Source: Undaria pinnatifida | Taxonomy: Eukaryota; Sar; Phaeophyceae; Laminariales; Alariaceae | Reading direction: 5' to 3' | NCBI GenBank assembly: GCA_012845835.1 | Contig: JABAKD010000009.1 | Location: 4,279,324 to 4,343,323 of the forward strand | Length of the DNA stretch: 64,000 nucleotides | Shown here: one piece after another, positions 1 through 11,387 of the stretch | Layout: the number at the start of each line of letters is the position of its first letter | Position numbering within the stretch: the stretch's first letter is position 1 | Notes under the pieces: generated by a model | Seen by the model: only the letters and a program-made list of their open reading frames with translations | Told to the model about the DNA's origin: nothing | Database searches by the model: none | Translations under genes and position numbers: made by a program

Positions 1-142
1 CACGCCAGGCAGAAAATCTAAGTCACATGTATATTTCTAACGTGCCACACGTCTACAGGTATTGTATCGTATGTTCTACAAGATTCCCCTTCGGGAGGTG
101 GACACGTGCCTCCCGGGGGCGACGCAAGTCGAATGACTACAA

Positions 143-740
143 CTAACTGATGATGATGAAGTATTTATGCAGAAGGTGTATATCGGAGGGATGCGTAGTG
201 GAAAGAATGTGGATAATATAATAAGATATCACCAGCTGGATATCACAGACATTTGGAGGAGGAGGGTTGGGATATTGCTGAGGCTCGGTGTGATAAGTTA
301 TTCGAAAGTCCACTCCGTATAACTGCGTGGCAGCAACTAATTCTACGTTTGTAGCATATGCGTAAGGCTGTGACATGAAGTGGAGATACTCTTCAACACT
401 CGAATATGTGGTAGGTTGAGATCCAGCGACTTCCACAAGTTCTTGATTTCCTCCAGCTAAGATGCTGTCGTGGAAAGTGTTGAAACCTGATCCTGGGATA
501 ACGGTGTACAAATTGGTTGTGATGTGGGCAATAATATGTGCACGGACGATGTGATGTTAAGCTGGGTTGTTGTGCACACGACGCGAGATACATCTTAATA
601 AACATGCACCATCACCAATCTCGGGAATAATAATGGACCATTGACCAGAATTGTTATTGTTGCCGCTGTTGTTGTCTTGATCATTTTCGCTGTCTGATGG
701 GGTTTGTACTGCTGCTGTCGCTGCTGTTAGAGGAATCATT
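143..740 (-). pseudogene. OTU-like cysteine protease fragment, copy A1
   Basis: The minus-strand translation holds two hallmarks of the ovarian-tumour (OTU) deubiquitinase family. One is GDGACLLRCIS, with the Asp and Cys of the catalytic loop; the other, downstream, is ATNVELVAATQLYGVDFRI, matching the family's conserved strand-helix-strand segment. The family's final catalytic His, near the C-terminus, is not visible. The frame is broken by a stop (TTA on plus, 557-559) where both other copies have a Leu-His codon context (GCTTTACATC on minus). A further indel near 699-705 disrupts the N-terminal Ser/Asn-rich region. OTU proteases remove ubiquitin; they are also found in viruses and in some retroelements. 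Probably a dead copy. Confidence 0.6.
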
Positions 741-1587
741 GGTGTAGATTTGTTGTGTGTTTTCTGTGTCCAGTATTTTTCCCCGCGCGCTTATACCGAT
801 GTTTGTTGCCGATATGGTCTGTTGTGTCCACATCGTTACTTTTGCTTGAGTTGTGTTGCTACTTTATATCTCTTTATACAGGTTTCGCTACTGCTGTATG
901 GTAACCACCGTGTCAATTGTGAGGGAGAACTCACAGTAAACTTAGAGTCTATGGACTACGTGCTGCTTGCTGGTGGTGCTGCTGACGGAACTTTGCAAGA
1001 CAAACGGAACTTTTTCGGGCACGTTGGCGTTGTTTGTTCCGTTCAGAAAAATATATTGTCTACACCGACAAATGATTCTTTATTATCTACATGACCTTGA
1101 TTTGCTCCAGCTAAGATGCTGTCGTGGAAAGTGTTGAAACCTGATCCTGGGATAACGGTGTACAAATTGGTTGTGATGTGGGCAATAATATGTGCAAGGA
1201 CGATGTGATGTAAAGCTGGGTTGTTGTGCACACGACGCGAGATACATCTTAATAAACATGCACCATCACCAATCTCGGGAATAATGGACCATTGACCAGA
1301 ATTGTTATTGTTGCCGCTGTTGTTGTCTTGATCATTTTCGCTGTCTGATGGGTTTGTACTGCTGTCGCTGCTGTTAGAGGAATCATTGGTGTCAATTTGT
1401 TGTTTGTTTTCTGTGTCCAGTATTTTTCCCCGCGTGCTTATACCGATGTTCGTTGCCGATATGGTCTGTTGTGTGCACATCGTTATTTTTGCTTGGGTTG
1501 TATTGCTACTTTATATCTCTTTATACAGGTTTCGCTACTGCTGTATGGTAACCACCGTGTCAATTGTGAGGGAGAACTCACAGTAAA
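444..1587. repeat. Internal tandem duplication inside copy A
   Basis: Two units of about 0.5 kb, roughly 444-942 and 1096-1587, repeat the same sequence, from CTCCAGCTAAGATGCTGTCG to GGGAGAACTCACAGTAAA. A unique linker of about 150 bases separates them. Copy B has a shorter second unit (about 16370-16518) with a different linker, so the duplication is shared in part but was reshaped separately in each copy. Confidence 0.75.
1043..1480 (-). pseudogene. OTU-like fragment, copy A2 (C-terminally truncated)
   Basis: The 145-residue minus-strand frame begins MCTQQTISATNIGI, runs through a Ser/Asp/Asn-rich stretch and reaches the OTU loop GDGACLLRCIS at about residue 73. It then follows the family to the SILAGANQ segment. 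After that the sequence switches to an unrelated linker (about 1043-1095), so the second OTU motif is missing. This copy shows the N-terminal half of the ancestral frame undamaged, which helps define the intended start. Inferred to be a truncated product of the tandem duplication. Confidence 0.6.
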
Positions 1588-1858
1588 TGACATAGTTCAC
1601 GTCGTTGCAGCGGGTACATATACACCGCGCCTGCGGGAAAATTCTCTCGCAAATACATTTTGATGCCACCCCGATGTACGTGCGAGGACTAAAGTTCCAC
1701 CGTGTGTGTAGTAGACGTATTTAAGCCTGACGATATGCCTATATTTTAGGCTCTAAACCAAATTAAGCCATATCGTGTTTTACATGTCTACAAAATAGGT
1801 CTATTTTATCCACCTAACGACCACGGCAGACCACGGTGAGATGATGTGGATTTTCCCA

Positions 1859-1898
1859 AAATATGCACTTGGGCACATTTTGGCCCAAGTGCATATTT
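1859..1898. repeat. Perfect 16-bp hairpin
   Basis: Arms AAATATGCACTTGGGC and GCCCAAGTGCATATTT flank an 8-base loop (ACATTTTG). The equivalent in copy B (about 16799-16845) has four extra bases (TTGG) in the left arm, so it is no longer perfect. Function unknown. Confidence 0.8.
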
Positions 1899-2714
1899 GA
1901 AGCAATTTTCCGAGTATTTTCCAGCAAACAACAGCATTTCAGACGACAAAAGCTCGAGGAAACATCAGACGGATGCCTACATTTCGAGGGTGGAAATTGA
2001 ACCGGGTTGAGGGCCAGTCCTGCTGTGCTGCTGTACTGACTGCCACACTGAGGCACACCGAAGGCGGCAGACGCCTGCGAGGTATCCTACATATGAAGCG
2101 AGTATGGAGTACGAAGCACTCAATAATCTTGCCAGGCACCAGTTATTTGTTTTGGCCGTTTGTTCAAGCTCGCACAGCATGGGCAGGGGAGGGTCTTTCT
2201 CGAAGTTTCCACCCACTCATGTGCTGACTCATGACCTAAATACTTGTCTTGCCATCTGCGTCTGGAGTAGTGCAGAAATATCATAGTCTATTTTCAAGTA
2301 GTTTGATCTTTCCTCGGCTTTTCTTTTTATGCGTACTGACTGAAAGAGACCACTATTTCCAGTTTTAGACATAATATGGTGTTTTTTTTATGCGTTTAAG
2401 GTCGAAATATCGAATGGCCTAGTAGCTCTTCCAGTTGGAAGTACTTAAGACCTAACCTCGAGGCTTAAATACGTCTAGTGTGTGGTTGCCCGGGGACAGA
2501 AGTGTCTCATACCCCGCAAAATAGAGCCAGTCTCGGCGGCTTTCCGCGGCCATACCTCGCGCCACGGACGTCCCATGAGCCCGGCACACGGCTGATAATA
2601 TACCGACGGGTAGTCTGATCGCATTGCAGAAGAAAGCACACAAAAAAACTCTGCGCCGGCGGAGAAAAAGGGACGGACTAGGCAAAAAAATCGAAATGGT
2701 ACATATGCATATTC

Positions 2715-3966
2715 CAACTACAATATGCAGCATGAGCTTCAGGAAAGAATAAACCAAAGTGAAGAACCATCCTCAGTCAAACAATGGGGTTGTGAAAATC
2801 CTTTAGTTTGTTTTTCATACCGCCTCTGGTGTATCCAAAACAAGACGAAAAGCAAAAAGAGTACGCCCGGCACTGGTTCACATGCGTTGCCGGCTAATAC
2901 AGGTGCGCATATGATATAGTCGAGTTAAGTGGAGAAACGATGAAGCTCTCGGCTGTGTTGGTGCAACAGATTTGTGGCAAGGTCGACTTTCGTGGGTCAG
3001 CGGTGCCCTGCCATTACCTGCCAGAGGTTTTGCCGGAGTTTGAATTCCCGATGAACTAGATGTTTAGTTTGCCGGCGCCGAACGACTGGCGAATCGAGCT
3101 AGCGAAATTCGCGATCAATGAAGCGAAAAGGGAATGCTGCCACCCCAGCGGGGAAAAAAAAAAATGGCACGCGCTGGGGAGGAGATGGGAAGGCAAGCGT
3201 TCGACCACGGCTTGTCTACCGCATGGAAACAAATGCGTGGCGCGTGCAGAGTGCATATCAAAGTTGACACAAATCGATAAACATACACAATAAACGATCG
3301 GGCCATGAACACGCGCTTCACCATGGGTAGCACCTAAACTTCGCAAGAGCACCCCTATAGCTCCTCCAAGCACTGACTCTGAGATAAAATGATTTTGCAG
3401 CCTGACTGTCGAAGGATATCAAAGCACTGATTGTGAGAAAAAGGAAAGGGTAGCTTGATGAACAATCGCACGGCCTACTGCAGGTCAAACACAAGAACTA
3501 CCTTCGAACGGTATCGAGCAGTCCCCGTGCATGGATTACTCCAACACCACGGTAGAGGCTAAGCAGCGACGTTTAGAGGATCACCACGTGAGGAGGTCTA
3601 CCCCTAATCAGTAAAGTACGTGCATCAAAATTAGAGTGCAGTACGATGAAAAACGGTCTAGAAAAATACAAAAAAAAACCTGCGGAACAAGAACAACGTT
3701 CAAACAATTTGGGTTGAGGACACCAGTCGACACCAAATGAATCAGCGATATTCTACACCTACCTATCAACGTAACACGCGTTACAGTTCTAAGGCGGTCG
3801 AAATCGTATAGCCTGCCCACTACCGACACTACAACTAGTTACCGCAGAGCATCTAAACATAATATCACGAAATAGTTTGCTTAGGCCTTGTCACCCACGC
3901 TATATTTTAAACTGCAGTCAGTCATCCCTCAGTCGAAGATATCCGTACATTCTCTTGTGAGAGACG
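2715..3966. other. No clear gene apart from the 2940-3293 remnant
   Basis: The rest of this stretch shows only short, unsupported reading frames and no repeat partner within the window. Confidence 0.5.
2940..3293 (+). pseudogene. Unrecognised coding remnant with one in-frame stop
   Basis: A plus-strand frame starts MKLSAVLVQQICGK at 2940 and runs 117 codons. It is interrupted only by a TAG at 3057-3059 and resumes with MFSLPAPNDWRIELAKFAIN. The composition is protein-like (mixed hydrophobic and charged residues, no simple repeats), and the downstream part is rich in Lys, Arg and Cys. I recognise no family. It may be an old gene or transposon fragment with a nonsense mutation, or a chance frame. 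Confidence 0.3.
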
Positions 3967-4201
3967 TTCTACAATGACCCCCAAATGTTTCTTGAATGAA
4001 ATCGCCGTTTTTGAAACCAGTTCCCGGCCGTATCTTCTGATATGCGGCAACTGTTGCCATCCCGACGGTCATCGTTGGAGGGATTTTTGCAAACAGGAAA
4101 GTATATGAGGATTACGTTTTTATTCCACTCTTAATAGTACCGAGAAGTCGATAAACCTTTGGTAAAACAAAACGCTGGTTTTGGGGGGGGCTATCGTAGA
4201 A
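3967..4201. repeat. 235-bp TIR-bounded unit in left arm
   Basis: The unit is bounded by TTCTACAATGACCCCC and GGGGGGGGCTATCGTAGAA, which are inverted relatives of each other. It pairs with 5873-6112 and looks like a small MITE-type unit forming the outer part of the fold-back arm. Confidence 0.55.
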
Positions 4202-4307
4202 TCAGTCGTAAAGCGGGGGTACAGTATACCTAAAAATATACAGAACGTCTGACCCGCGGTCTACAAATCTTTTGTGGGACAGGACGGTGCAGCATATACT
4301 AACTTCG

Positions 4308-4565
4308 TCATAAAGGGTCTCGAGTGTTTCGAATCTCCTGAGATCGCCAACCTGGCTTTCGTATCACTCTGTTGCTTGCTTGGCGCAGTGTACTGATATA
4401 CCGGAAATCTTTTTTATGCCTAAGAGCGGCACAAAGTGGAACATGACAGCCGTAATGCAATCGGACATTTTCAAGGCCGTATTCACCTCCCATCAAATCG
4501 GCCGAGTTTCCGACGAAAGAAGTGTTCCCGTCGACAGTGACCGCAGAGTTTGATTCGATATACAT
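4308..4565 (-). pseudogene. Pmp-like beta-helix fragment (left arm)
   Basis: The minus-strand frame begins MYIESNSAVTVDGNTSFVGN and continues SADLMGGEYG. The spacing F-x-x-N-S-A...G-G is the signature of the polymorphic outer membrane protein middle repeat (FxxN and GGAI type), which folds into a right-handed beta-helix in secreted or surface proteins. Only about one repeat is present, and the rest of the 85 residues does not continue the pattern. It is probably a captured fragment of a host gene carried by the fold-back element. Identification rests on a short motif. Confidence 0.4.
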
Positions 4566-5517
4566 TGCCCCTGCGAACAGGAAGCGGGAAACGCGTGGTT
4601 GGGGGACGCGTGCGACGTCAAGGGCAGAATTTTCGTTAGCATTTGTTTACGGATTGACGGGACCGTTGCACCGCAGGAGCTAAATCATATACTAGAACCC
4701 AAATCGGAAAATAGCTGCGATGCAAGCAGCCCTTTTAGGGCAAAGGGTTCCTGATTGATCTACTGGGTACTGGACTAATATCGTCGGAATACCATTGAAT
4801 GGTGTCTTACACCTACCGCCGAGTGCCGTGGGATTACACGTCCAGTGGTTTGTTAAAGGTTTCCCAATATCAATGACGATGCGGTGAGGTACAACAATCC
4901 TCACCGTAAAGAGCCTCAGAAACTGTAGATTCCAGAACATTATCGTGGTGCGACATGTGCGAACTTCACAACGTTTATCGTAATGTGCCTTATCATGGGT
5001 GTTAGAACTCGGGGTTTAGCTTACAGTGTTGTTGTCAGCGTTGGTTGACACGCTACCAACAGAGTACCGTAAATGCGCACTATCTACTACTAGGTTTTTG
5101 GAAGCTTCTCGAACTGTGAGGAGTTATTACGACTTCTCGAACTCGGAGAAGTTCTACGAGTTTACCTCACCTGAACAACAGCATATTAAAGCGAACTGAA
5201 AACAGATCCATGGCCTTGGTTGGCAAGCAGAGAATTGCTGCGACACAACAATGACAGCCGACAGCTTCGGGTTGATGCGCCCCGCGTTTCTTATGATGAC
5301 TTTAGCTATAGGGTGTTACCTCTAATGCGTCAGGGGTCCTTTTGTGTCTAGCCTATATGCATCGAAGGTTTGGGGTGCGGATTCTCCAGCGTCCGATCTC
5401 AATCAAAAAGGGCATAAAGCTCCTAACATTATCATGAAGGTTTTTATGGAGTCTAGATGCCGCCTTTACCTTGGCATATGTCGCAGTTGCCATCGGCTTA
5501 CCTACTCTACTTATATC

Positions 5518-5665
5518 GAATAAAACTCTGCGGTCACCGTCCACGAAAACACTTTTTTCGTCTGAAACTCGACCGGTTCAATCGGAGGTGAATACGGCTG
5601 TGAAAACTTCTGATTGCATTACGGTTGTCATTTTCAACTTTGTGTGGTTCTTATGCATGAAAAGG
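5518..5665 (+). pseudogene. Pmp-like fragment (right arm)
   Basis: The mirror-image copy of the 4308-4565 fragment. In the matching plus-strand frame it reads NSAVTVHENTFFV, a stop, then NSTGSIGGEYG, and it carries two stops. Both arms therefore derive from one coding ancestor, and neither is intact. Confidence 0.4.
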
Positions 5666-5872
5666 ATTTCCGATATATCAGTACACTGCGCCAAGCAAGT
5701 AACAGAGTGATACGAAAGCCAGATTGGTGATCTCAGGGGATTCGGTACACTCCGGACCGTTTATGACGAAGTTTGTATATGCTGCACCGTTCTATCCCAC
5801 GAAAGAAGTGTAGACCGAGGGTCAGACATTCTGTATATTCTTAGGTGTACTGTACCGCCGCGTTACGACTGA

Positions 5873-6112
5873 TTCTACGATGGACCCCTAAAAAACCAGC
5901 GTTTTTCTTTAACAAAGGTTTCTAGACATCTCGGTACGAGGAAGAGTGGTATGGAAACGTACTCTCCTTATACTTTCTTATTTGCAAAAAAAAATATCTA
6001 TCAATGACCATCGGGATGGCAACGGTCGCCGTTTATCGGGAGTTACGGCCGGGAGCAGGTTTCGAAACAGGCGATTTGGTTGAAGAAACGTTGGGGGGGG
6101 CTTTAGTAGAAA
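5873..6112. repeat. 240-bp TIR-bounded unit in right arm
   Basis: Starts TTCTACGATGGACCCC and ends GGGGGGGGCTTTAGTAGAA. It is the inverted partner of 3967-4201. Confidence 0.55.
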
Positions 6113-7437
6113 TACATCAAACTCGAGGTAGCTGGTTTTGAAAACAAATCCCGAATAAAACGTGAACACCTCGAGAGCCCATTTCAATGGTAGCGCCGGT
6201 CAAGCCATTCGAGAATTCCGACATGACCAGTGACCAGCGCAACTCCAGACAAAACATATGAGCTGCGCAGTCTCAACTCCAGGCCGCAGAGATACAACGC
6301 AGCGCTCGGGTATCTTGCGATTGAGTTCCGGAGGCGAAGCTCATGCAACCTACAGTATTGGACAGCCACGTTAATGGACAATATTCACATCAACGTTGGC
6401 AGGGCGGGCGTTATCGTGTTTTGACTGAGGTACACAAAGAGAGACAAGTACATTATTAAGATATATATATTGGTGGAGCCGAAAGAAGGAGCCGGAGGAA
6501 CCGACGCAGCCGATTCAGATAGCGCGGTTGCGGCCACACCCGCCGATCGAGGACGCTGGCGGGGATAACCAGGTAGAACAGTCTGAGAGGTAGATGGAAG
6601 TATTCGTCAAGATGTGAGGTTGTCGTTAACGAGTTGATGAAGAACTTAGACGCTGATGAAGAGATTCTCGCGCTGATGAAGAGAGGAGCTGGACATGCGA
6701 CATCGTGAACCAAGACCAGCTGCAGCATCATCAGCAGCAGCCGGCGGCGTCAGCACAGCGCCTGCAGTAACCATCAGCCCCCCTCCCCCCCCGGCGTCCT
6801 GCCCGCTGCCGCAGTCGTCTAATCAACGGGCGAACGACGACAGATGCCTGGTAGTGGGTAGTAGAAATTGTGGTGGGTGTGGAAATAATGATGTCGAAGG
6901 ATTAGTCGCAAGATGTTTTCTTCCCCGGTCTGCGTGATGGAGTGACTATGGAGCGAGGAGATTTGAGCGGCAGTGCTTCAGATGGTGTTGTGTGGGAGCG
7001 AGCAGAGATAGGTACTGTGTGGTCGTGTGGCAGCGTCTTGGGCTGGGCTTGTTAGCCGGCTGGTCGACGTCTTTCTTGCCCAGGGAGGGAGCGCGTTTTG
7101 ACAAAAATATCAAAATCATGTATTCAAGGCAGAGAGTTACTATCACGAGGCACGATTTTAATGATAGTTTACCGAACGGTTTTGCGTTGAATATGCCCAA
7201 AGAGCTTATGTTATATTATACTCCCTGCATGACCCATACAAATACAATATATGGTGAGGCATATGGTAGTATATGGTAGTTGATAAATGAGGTACCAGGT
7301 GTAAAAAAAAAATATGATCCGAAAAGTGCACGACTAGAGTGTTTGCGAGAAGCGTTCTTCGGAAAAAATGGATTCCTTTCGCAAAAACATGTGAATACCC
7401 CTCCCATCATGATTTTGTTGACTTTGAGTTGGAATTA
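6113..7437. other. No gene recognised
   Basis: Contains a short Ala/Ser/Pro-rich frame (6695-6937) driven by CAG/CAT-rich and CCC-rich sequence. I do not accept it as a gene. I see no repeat partner apart from a weak resemblance of 7270-7400 to 45600-45730. Confidence 0.5.
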
Positions 7438-7738
7438 TTGTAAAAATTAAAATACACTCTAGCTGTGAGATCGAAGATTTCGTCGAAACTCATCTTTGCA
7501 AGCTGTGTGTGATACTCCGATCGCGCGCATTACGAGTTGTGTGTCCTCATTAAGGATATAGGTCGGCGACTCCCCTTACAGCTACAGTGTAGCTATCAGG
7601 GTCAACAGGATGATTTTAGTCAGTCTGTGCGCGGAAACTATAAAACCCGTTTCTGAGGGGGACAAAATCTGACAGCTGTGAAGGGAAAAAAAGTGGGGGG
7701 CCCGGTTTTGATCAAAAGCGAGCGGGTTTGGAGGGGGG

Positions 7739-7770
<32 letters not shown>

Positions 7771-8373
7771 AGGGGCAATTTGTGCATGTAAGCTATAAAT
7801 CCTTTCGAGGGGATAAATCTGACGGTTTTGGCACCAGTATATTATTGGGGGTGGGGGGGGGGGGGGGAGGGGGGTTGGGGCGGGGGGGGGGGGGGGGCAG
7901 CTCGATATGTGTCTGGAAACTATACATTATTTTGAGGGGATAAATGTGACATTTTCGGAAATAATACATCAGTTTATCATGTATATCCTGGGGTAAGTCG
8001 TACAATCAGTGAGTAAAGAGAGGGTGGAGTGTTCGAGGGGGTGGGGTTGGGATGGGTTGGGGGGGGAAGAAGGGGGCGTTCGAGGCGGGGGGGGGGGGGG
8101 GGGGGGGGACACAGCGGCATGGATGGCTCTCGAAAGATATCCTGTGCGTGAAGTGTTTATTTATGTGGCGGATTCCGATATTTGGTGGGGCGTTTGAGTA
8201 AGGGAGAGCAAGAGGGGGGGGGGGGGGGGGGGGGAAGATTATTGAGGGGGTTTAGGTGACGAATAATATTCAAATACACTTCGGCTGTGAGATCAAAGAT
8301 ATGTATCAGCTTGTTATTACGCGTGGTGCTAGGTCCAGGCGATCGTGCAGGTGGTCGGGAAAGAGGGGGCGTT

Positions 8374-8404
<31 letters not shown>

Positions 8405-8998
8405 AACACAGTGGCATGGATGGCTCTCGAAAGATAATGAGGTGATATCCTGTACGTGAAGTGTTTATTAATGTGGCGGATTTTGATATTTGGTGGGGCG
8501 TTTGAGCAAGGGAGAGCAAGAGGGGGGGGGGGGGGAAATTTTAGGAGGTTTAGGTCACAAATAATATTCAATTACACTTCGGCTGTGAGATCAAAGATAT
8601 GTAGCAGCTTGTTATACGCGTGGTGCTAGGTCTAGGCGATCGTGTAGGTGGTCGGAAAAAGAGGGGGCGTTGGAGGGGGGGGGGGGGGGGGGGGGAATAT
8701 AATTGAAAACTACGTCATGGATGGTCAGAAAGATAATGACGTGATATCAACTGCGTATAGGTGTTTATTACTCAGGCCGATTTTGATTGTGAGTGGGGCG
8801 TTTGGACAGACTAGGCGGAAGGGGGGGGGGGGGGGGAATCGGGGACGGAGGGGCGGGGGGGGGGGAGGGGGTTGGGGTTTGTTGTGAAAAAGAGGTCAGT
8901 AAAGGGGGGAGGGGAGGGGGGGGGGGGGGGGGGGGGGGCGGCGGGCGGAACATTTCAATATGTGCGCGGAAACTATAAATTCTCAAAGGGGACAACCT
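7438..8998 (+). repeat. R1 G-rich dispersed repeat, copy 1 (longest plus copy)
   Basis: Opens with AATACACTCTAGCTGTGAGA, the common 5' end of all R1 copies, followed by about 260 bases of conserved sequence (TCATCTTTGCAAGCTGTGTG, then GTAGCTATCAGGGTCAACAG). The rest is a set of G-rich modules. From about 8150 three tandem units of roughly 300 bp start at about 8150, 8457 and 8757. Each holds a degenerate copy of the opening motif (TTCGGCTGTGAGATCAAAGA), a GGGGCGTTTG box and one or two G homopolymers. All long G-runs are on the same strand as the element. I see no coding capacity. Confidence 0.85.
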
Positions 8999-11029
8999 GA
9001 CGATTGAAGCAATAAGACATCCCTTTATATCATCTGGTTTGTAATTTTTACTATTCTAGAAGGTTTGATGTTAGATGCAGCATGCAACCCAGTGTTTACG
9101 TGTAGTAAATAACGTGTTAAATCTTCTTAATTTGTTGTTGTATGATACATCGATCGAAAGCTAGAATATTTTATAGAATATTTGTAGGGTACCATTATTT
9201 TCTGATATCGCTAATTATAAGAAAGATATACGTATTGTCAGATGCAACAGGCGAGGTGATGTGGTCATGTACTGTTTTGTCACCCTATCATACAGTCCCC
9301 ATTATTATCGGACATCGCTAATTATGCCGCAAGAGATACGTATTGCCAAATACAGCATGCGAAGGAGATGTATGTGGTCATGTGCTGTCTCCGTCATTGA
9401 GCATTAGAGGGAGGGATGCGAGTCGTCAGTTTTAAAGGAACGCTTGGTATACATGTGTTCCATACGTTACCTAATTAGTCAACTTGGTATACACGCGCTC
9501 AAGTCACGTTACCTCGTTAGTAATACTTCGCTTGGCATAGGTGGGGAGGGCGATCATGCAGACGGTATGTACGAAATACCCTAAGTAAATGGGTTGGTAA
9601 GGTTGTTTACCTCAATTTTAACACATCTGCCTGTGCTTCCTTTTCCAAATTATTTTTGTCTCAAATAAATGTACGATTTCACGCCCATGATTTTTGTCGA
9701 CGTGGGGCTCTGCGGTCGTCAATTTTAAGTCAGAGATACGTCCCACAAATACATCAGCGATGGTGGGTATGTGATGTCATGTGATGTCATCACTATTGAT
9801 CGCGAGGGTGATTTCTACTTCGTGAGGTAAATGGTACTGTGTTTCGTAGAGGTCGTCTCAGGAGGGTATGCGATGGGTCGGCAGTGTATCACGTCTGCTT
9901 GTGCTTCCCTTTTCAACTTATTATTATAAAATTGACTTATTATTGTCTCACAATGTGCGATTTCAACGTCCATGATTTTTACCGTGCCGCTGTGGGCTCT
10001 ATGAGGTCGCCAATTCTAAGACAGAGATACATCTTACAAATACAGCAGTTGAGGTGGGCATGCAACGTCATATATATGCGACGTCACTACTATTGAAGGC
10101 GAGGGTGACTTCACTTCGTCAGGCCTATGCTACTGCGTTTCGTAAAGGTTGTCTCACGTGGACGTGCGATGTCACCATATTAAACGCCGAGGGTGACTTT
10201 ACTTCGTTAGGCATATTCTACTGCGTTTGGAATATGAGAGGTTGTCAGGCAATCATGTAAGCGGATGGAGGCAACGAAATACCCTGCGTAATAGGTTGGT
10301 CGTGTGGTTTACCGCAGTGTTAACATCCCTGTCTGTACTTACTTTCCACATTATTATAGACTATATATAGTGTACACTTATACGTCCTGTTTTTCCCCAC
10401 TGTCGTCGAAGATGTTGTAGTCCTGTAGATGTCGCGTCATGTCTGGTGCTCTTGTTAGTGTGTGTTCATGAAAACATGCCCTAACATGTAGTAGATGATC
10501 GCTCAGTGGTGCTTTCCTTTACATCAAGCCAGGTAGTATATGCCAACGCAACCGCTTGCTTGAAAAATGACAAAGAAATTCCTCACACACTGACACAGAG
10601 AAGACGCAGCCCGAAGATTGTTCAGTATACCGACGGTCAGGAACAGGTTATCGAACAGCGCACTTGATTTTTACTACCGCTCCTCACTCCACCTAAGACA
10701 CACGGGCATGCGTTGGACACAGTTCGCTGATGCCCAAAACCAATCAAGGAGGTGATGTGGTGGGCGAATGCTATAATGATTTGCGCTGCTTCGAACCCTG
10801 CCTCTCGTTCTGTTTGTTCTTGCGTTCTTGATGAACTGTCATTTGGCAACGAGCAGTGTGATCATTTTTAGGTTGTGTGAAGACTTATGTGGACTATGTG
10901 ATGTTTCAGTCGTAGGGACCTCATTGGAACCAGGGTATATGGGTTCACCTTTGATGGTGTTCATAGGACGTATATATGGTTCTAGTGTATCGCATGTCCG
11001 CGTGGTTTTTGTTTATGGGTTGATATTCT
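8999..11029. repeat. Decayed tandem-repeat tract
   Basis: Diverged tandem units are visible at several scales. A period of about 110 bp lies at 9186-9400 (TATCGCTAATTAT...GTGGTCATGT). A period near 50 bp lies at 9430-9540 (CTTGGTATACA...GTTACCT). A period near 290 bp lies at about 9590-10380, anchored by CATGATTTTT and GTCTGCTTGTGCTTCC. No protein family is visible. 10400-10830 shows no clear structure. Confidence 0.6.
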
Positions 11030-11340
11030 AGACTTGGTTATCGTATTGTTTCAAAGTGGTGCTTTCCGCGTTTTTGATGTTACACGTATATGTTTTGGTT
11101 TATGTTCTAGACTTTGTATCGTGTTGTTTCGGAGCGGTATTTTCGAATACATGTCATTTTGTAACCACGTAGTTTTTGCTACCGTGTACGTTTTGGTTGA
11201 TGTTCTAGGTTTCGTTATCGTATTGTATCAGGGTGGTGTTTTCGAAACGTATTATTTGTCTTGTGGTTTTGCAACACGTGGTTTTGTTGATGTTCTAGAG
11301 TCATTATGTATTGTATCGAATCGGTTTTCGAACATATATT
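11030..11340. repeat. Degenerate tandem repeat, period about 65-95 bp
   Basis: Four units share GTTGATGTTCTAG, then TATCGTATTGT and GGTGGTGTTTTCGAA, at about 11022, 11096, 11188 and 11286. Spacing is uneven, so the array is old or gene-conversion-shaped. The overlapping 125-residue frame is a by-product. Confidence 0.6.
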
Positions 11341-11387
11341 GGTGTACATGGTTGGGGGGGGGGGGGGGGGGGGAAGGGGGGTGTTGT

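Larger units (their letters stand above)
79..2714. repeat. Duplicated segment, copy A (partner at 15359-17649)
   Basis: The segment is nearly identical to 15359-17649 in the same orientation, starting at ACAAGRTTCCCCTTCGGGAG and ending at GGTACATATGCATATTC. Outside these points the two loci share nothing obvious. Copy A is longer because of small insertions near 146-235 and an internal tandem duplication. I see no terminal inverted repeat or clear target-site duplication, so it may be a mobile element of unknown class or a plain segmental duplication. Its coding content is the OTU-like frame on the minus strand. The half from 1600 to 2714 has no recognisable gene. Confidence 0.85.
3967..6112. 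mobile_element. Fold-back element with long inverted arms
   Basis: The left arm (3967 to about 4570) is the diverged reverse complement of the right arm (about 5513-6112). Similarity stops at both outer ends at the same motif: TTCTACAATGACCCCC on the left and its complement-like GGGGGGGCTTTAGTAGAA on the right. Arms of about 0.6 kb and a centre of about 0.94 kb suit a fold-back or long-terminal-inverted-repeat DNA element. I see no transposase and no convincing target-site duplication (flanks are GAGACG and ATACAT). Each arm holds a Pmp-like coding fragment. The centre (4570-5513) has no recognisable gene. Confidence 0.7.

Noticed and set aside
1973-2227. 84-codon frame open in both duplicated segments as a conserved gene
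   Set aside because: The segments are nearly identical in DNA, so shared openness is not evidence of selection.
7728-8950. Telomeric repeat array
   Set aside because: G-runs are homopolymers embedded in 300-bp units, not short telomere-type repeats such as TTAGGG or TTTAGGG.
7728-8978. Gly- or Pro-rich reading frames of 60-120 codons on both strands
   Set aside because: They are translations of G/C homopolymers in R1 and have no non-repetitive core.
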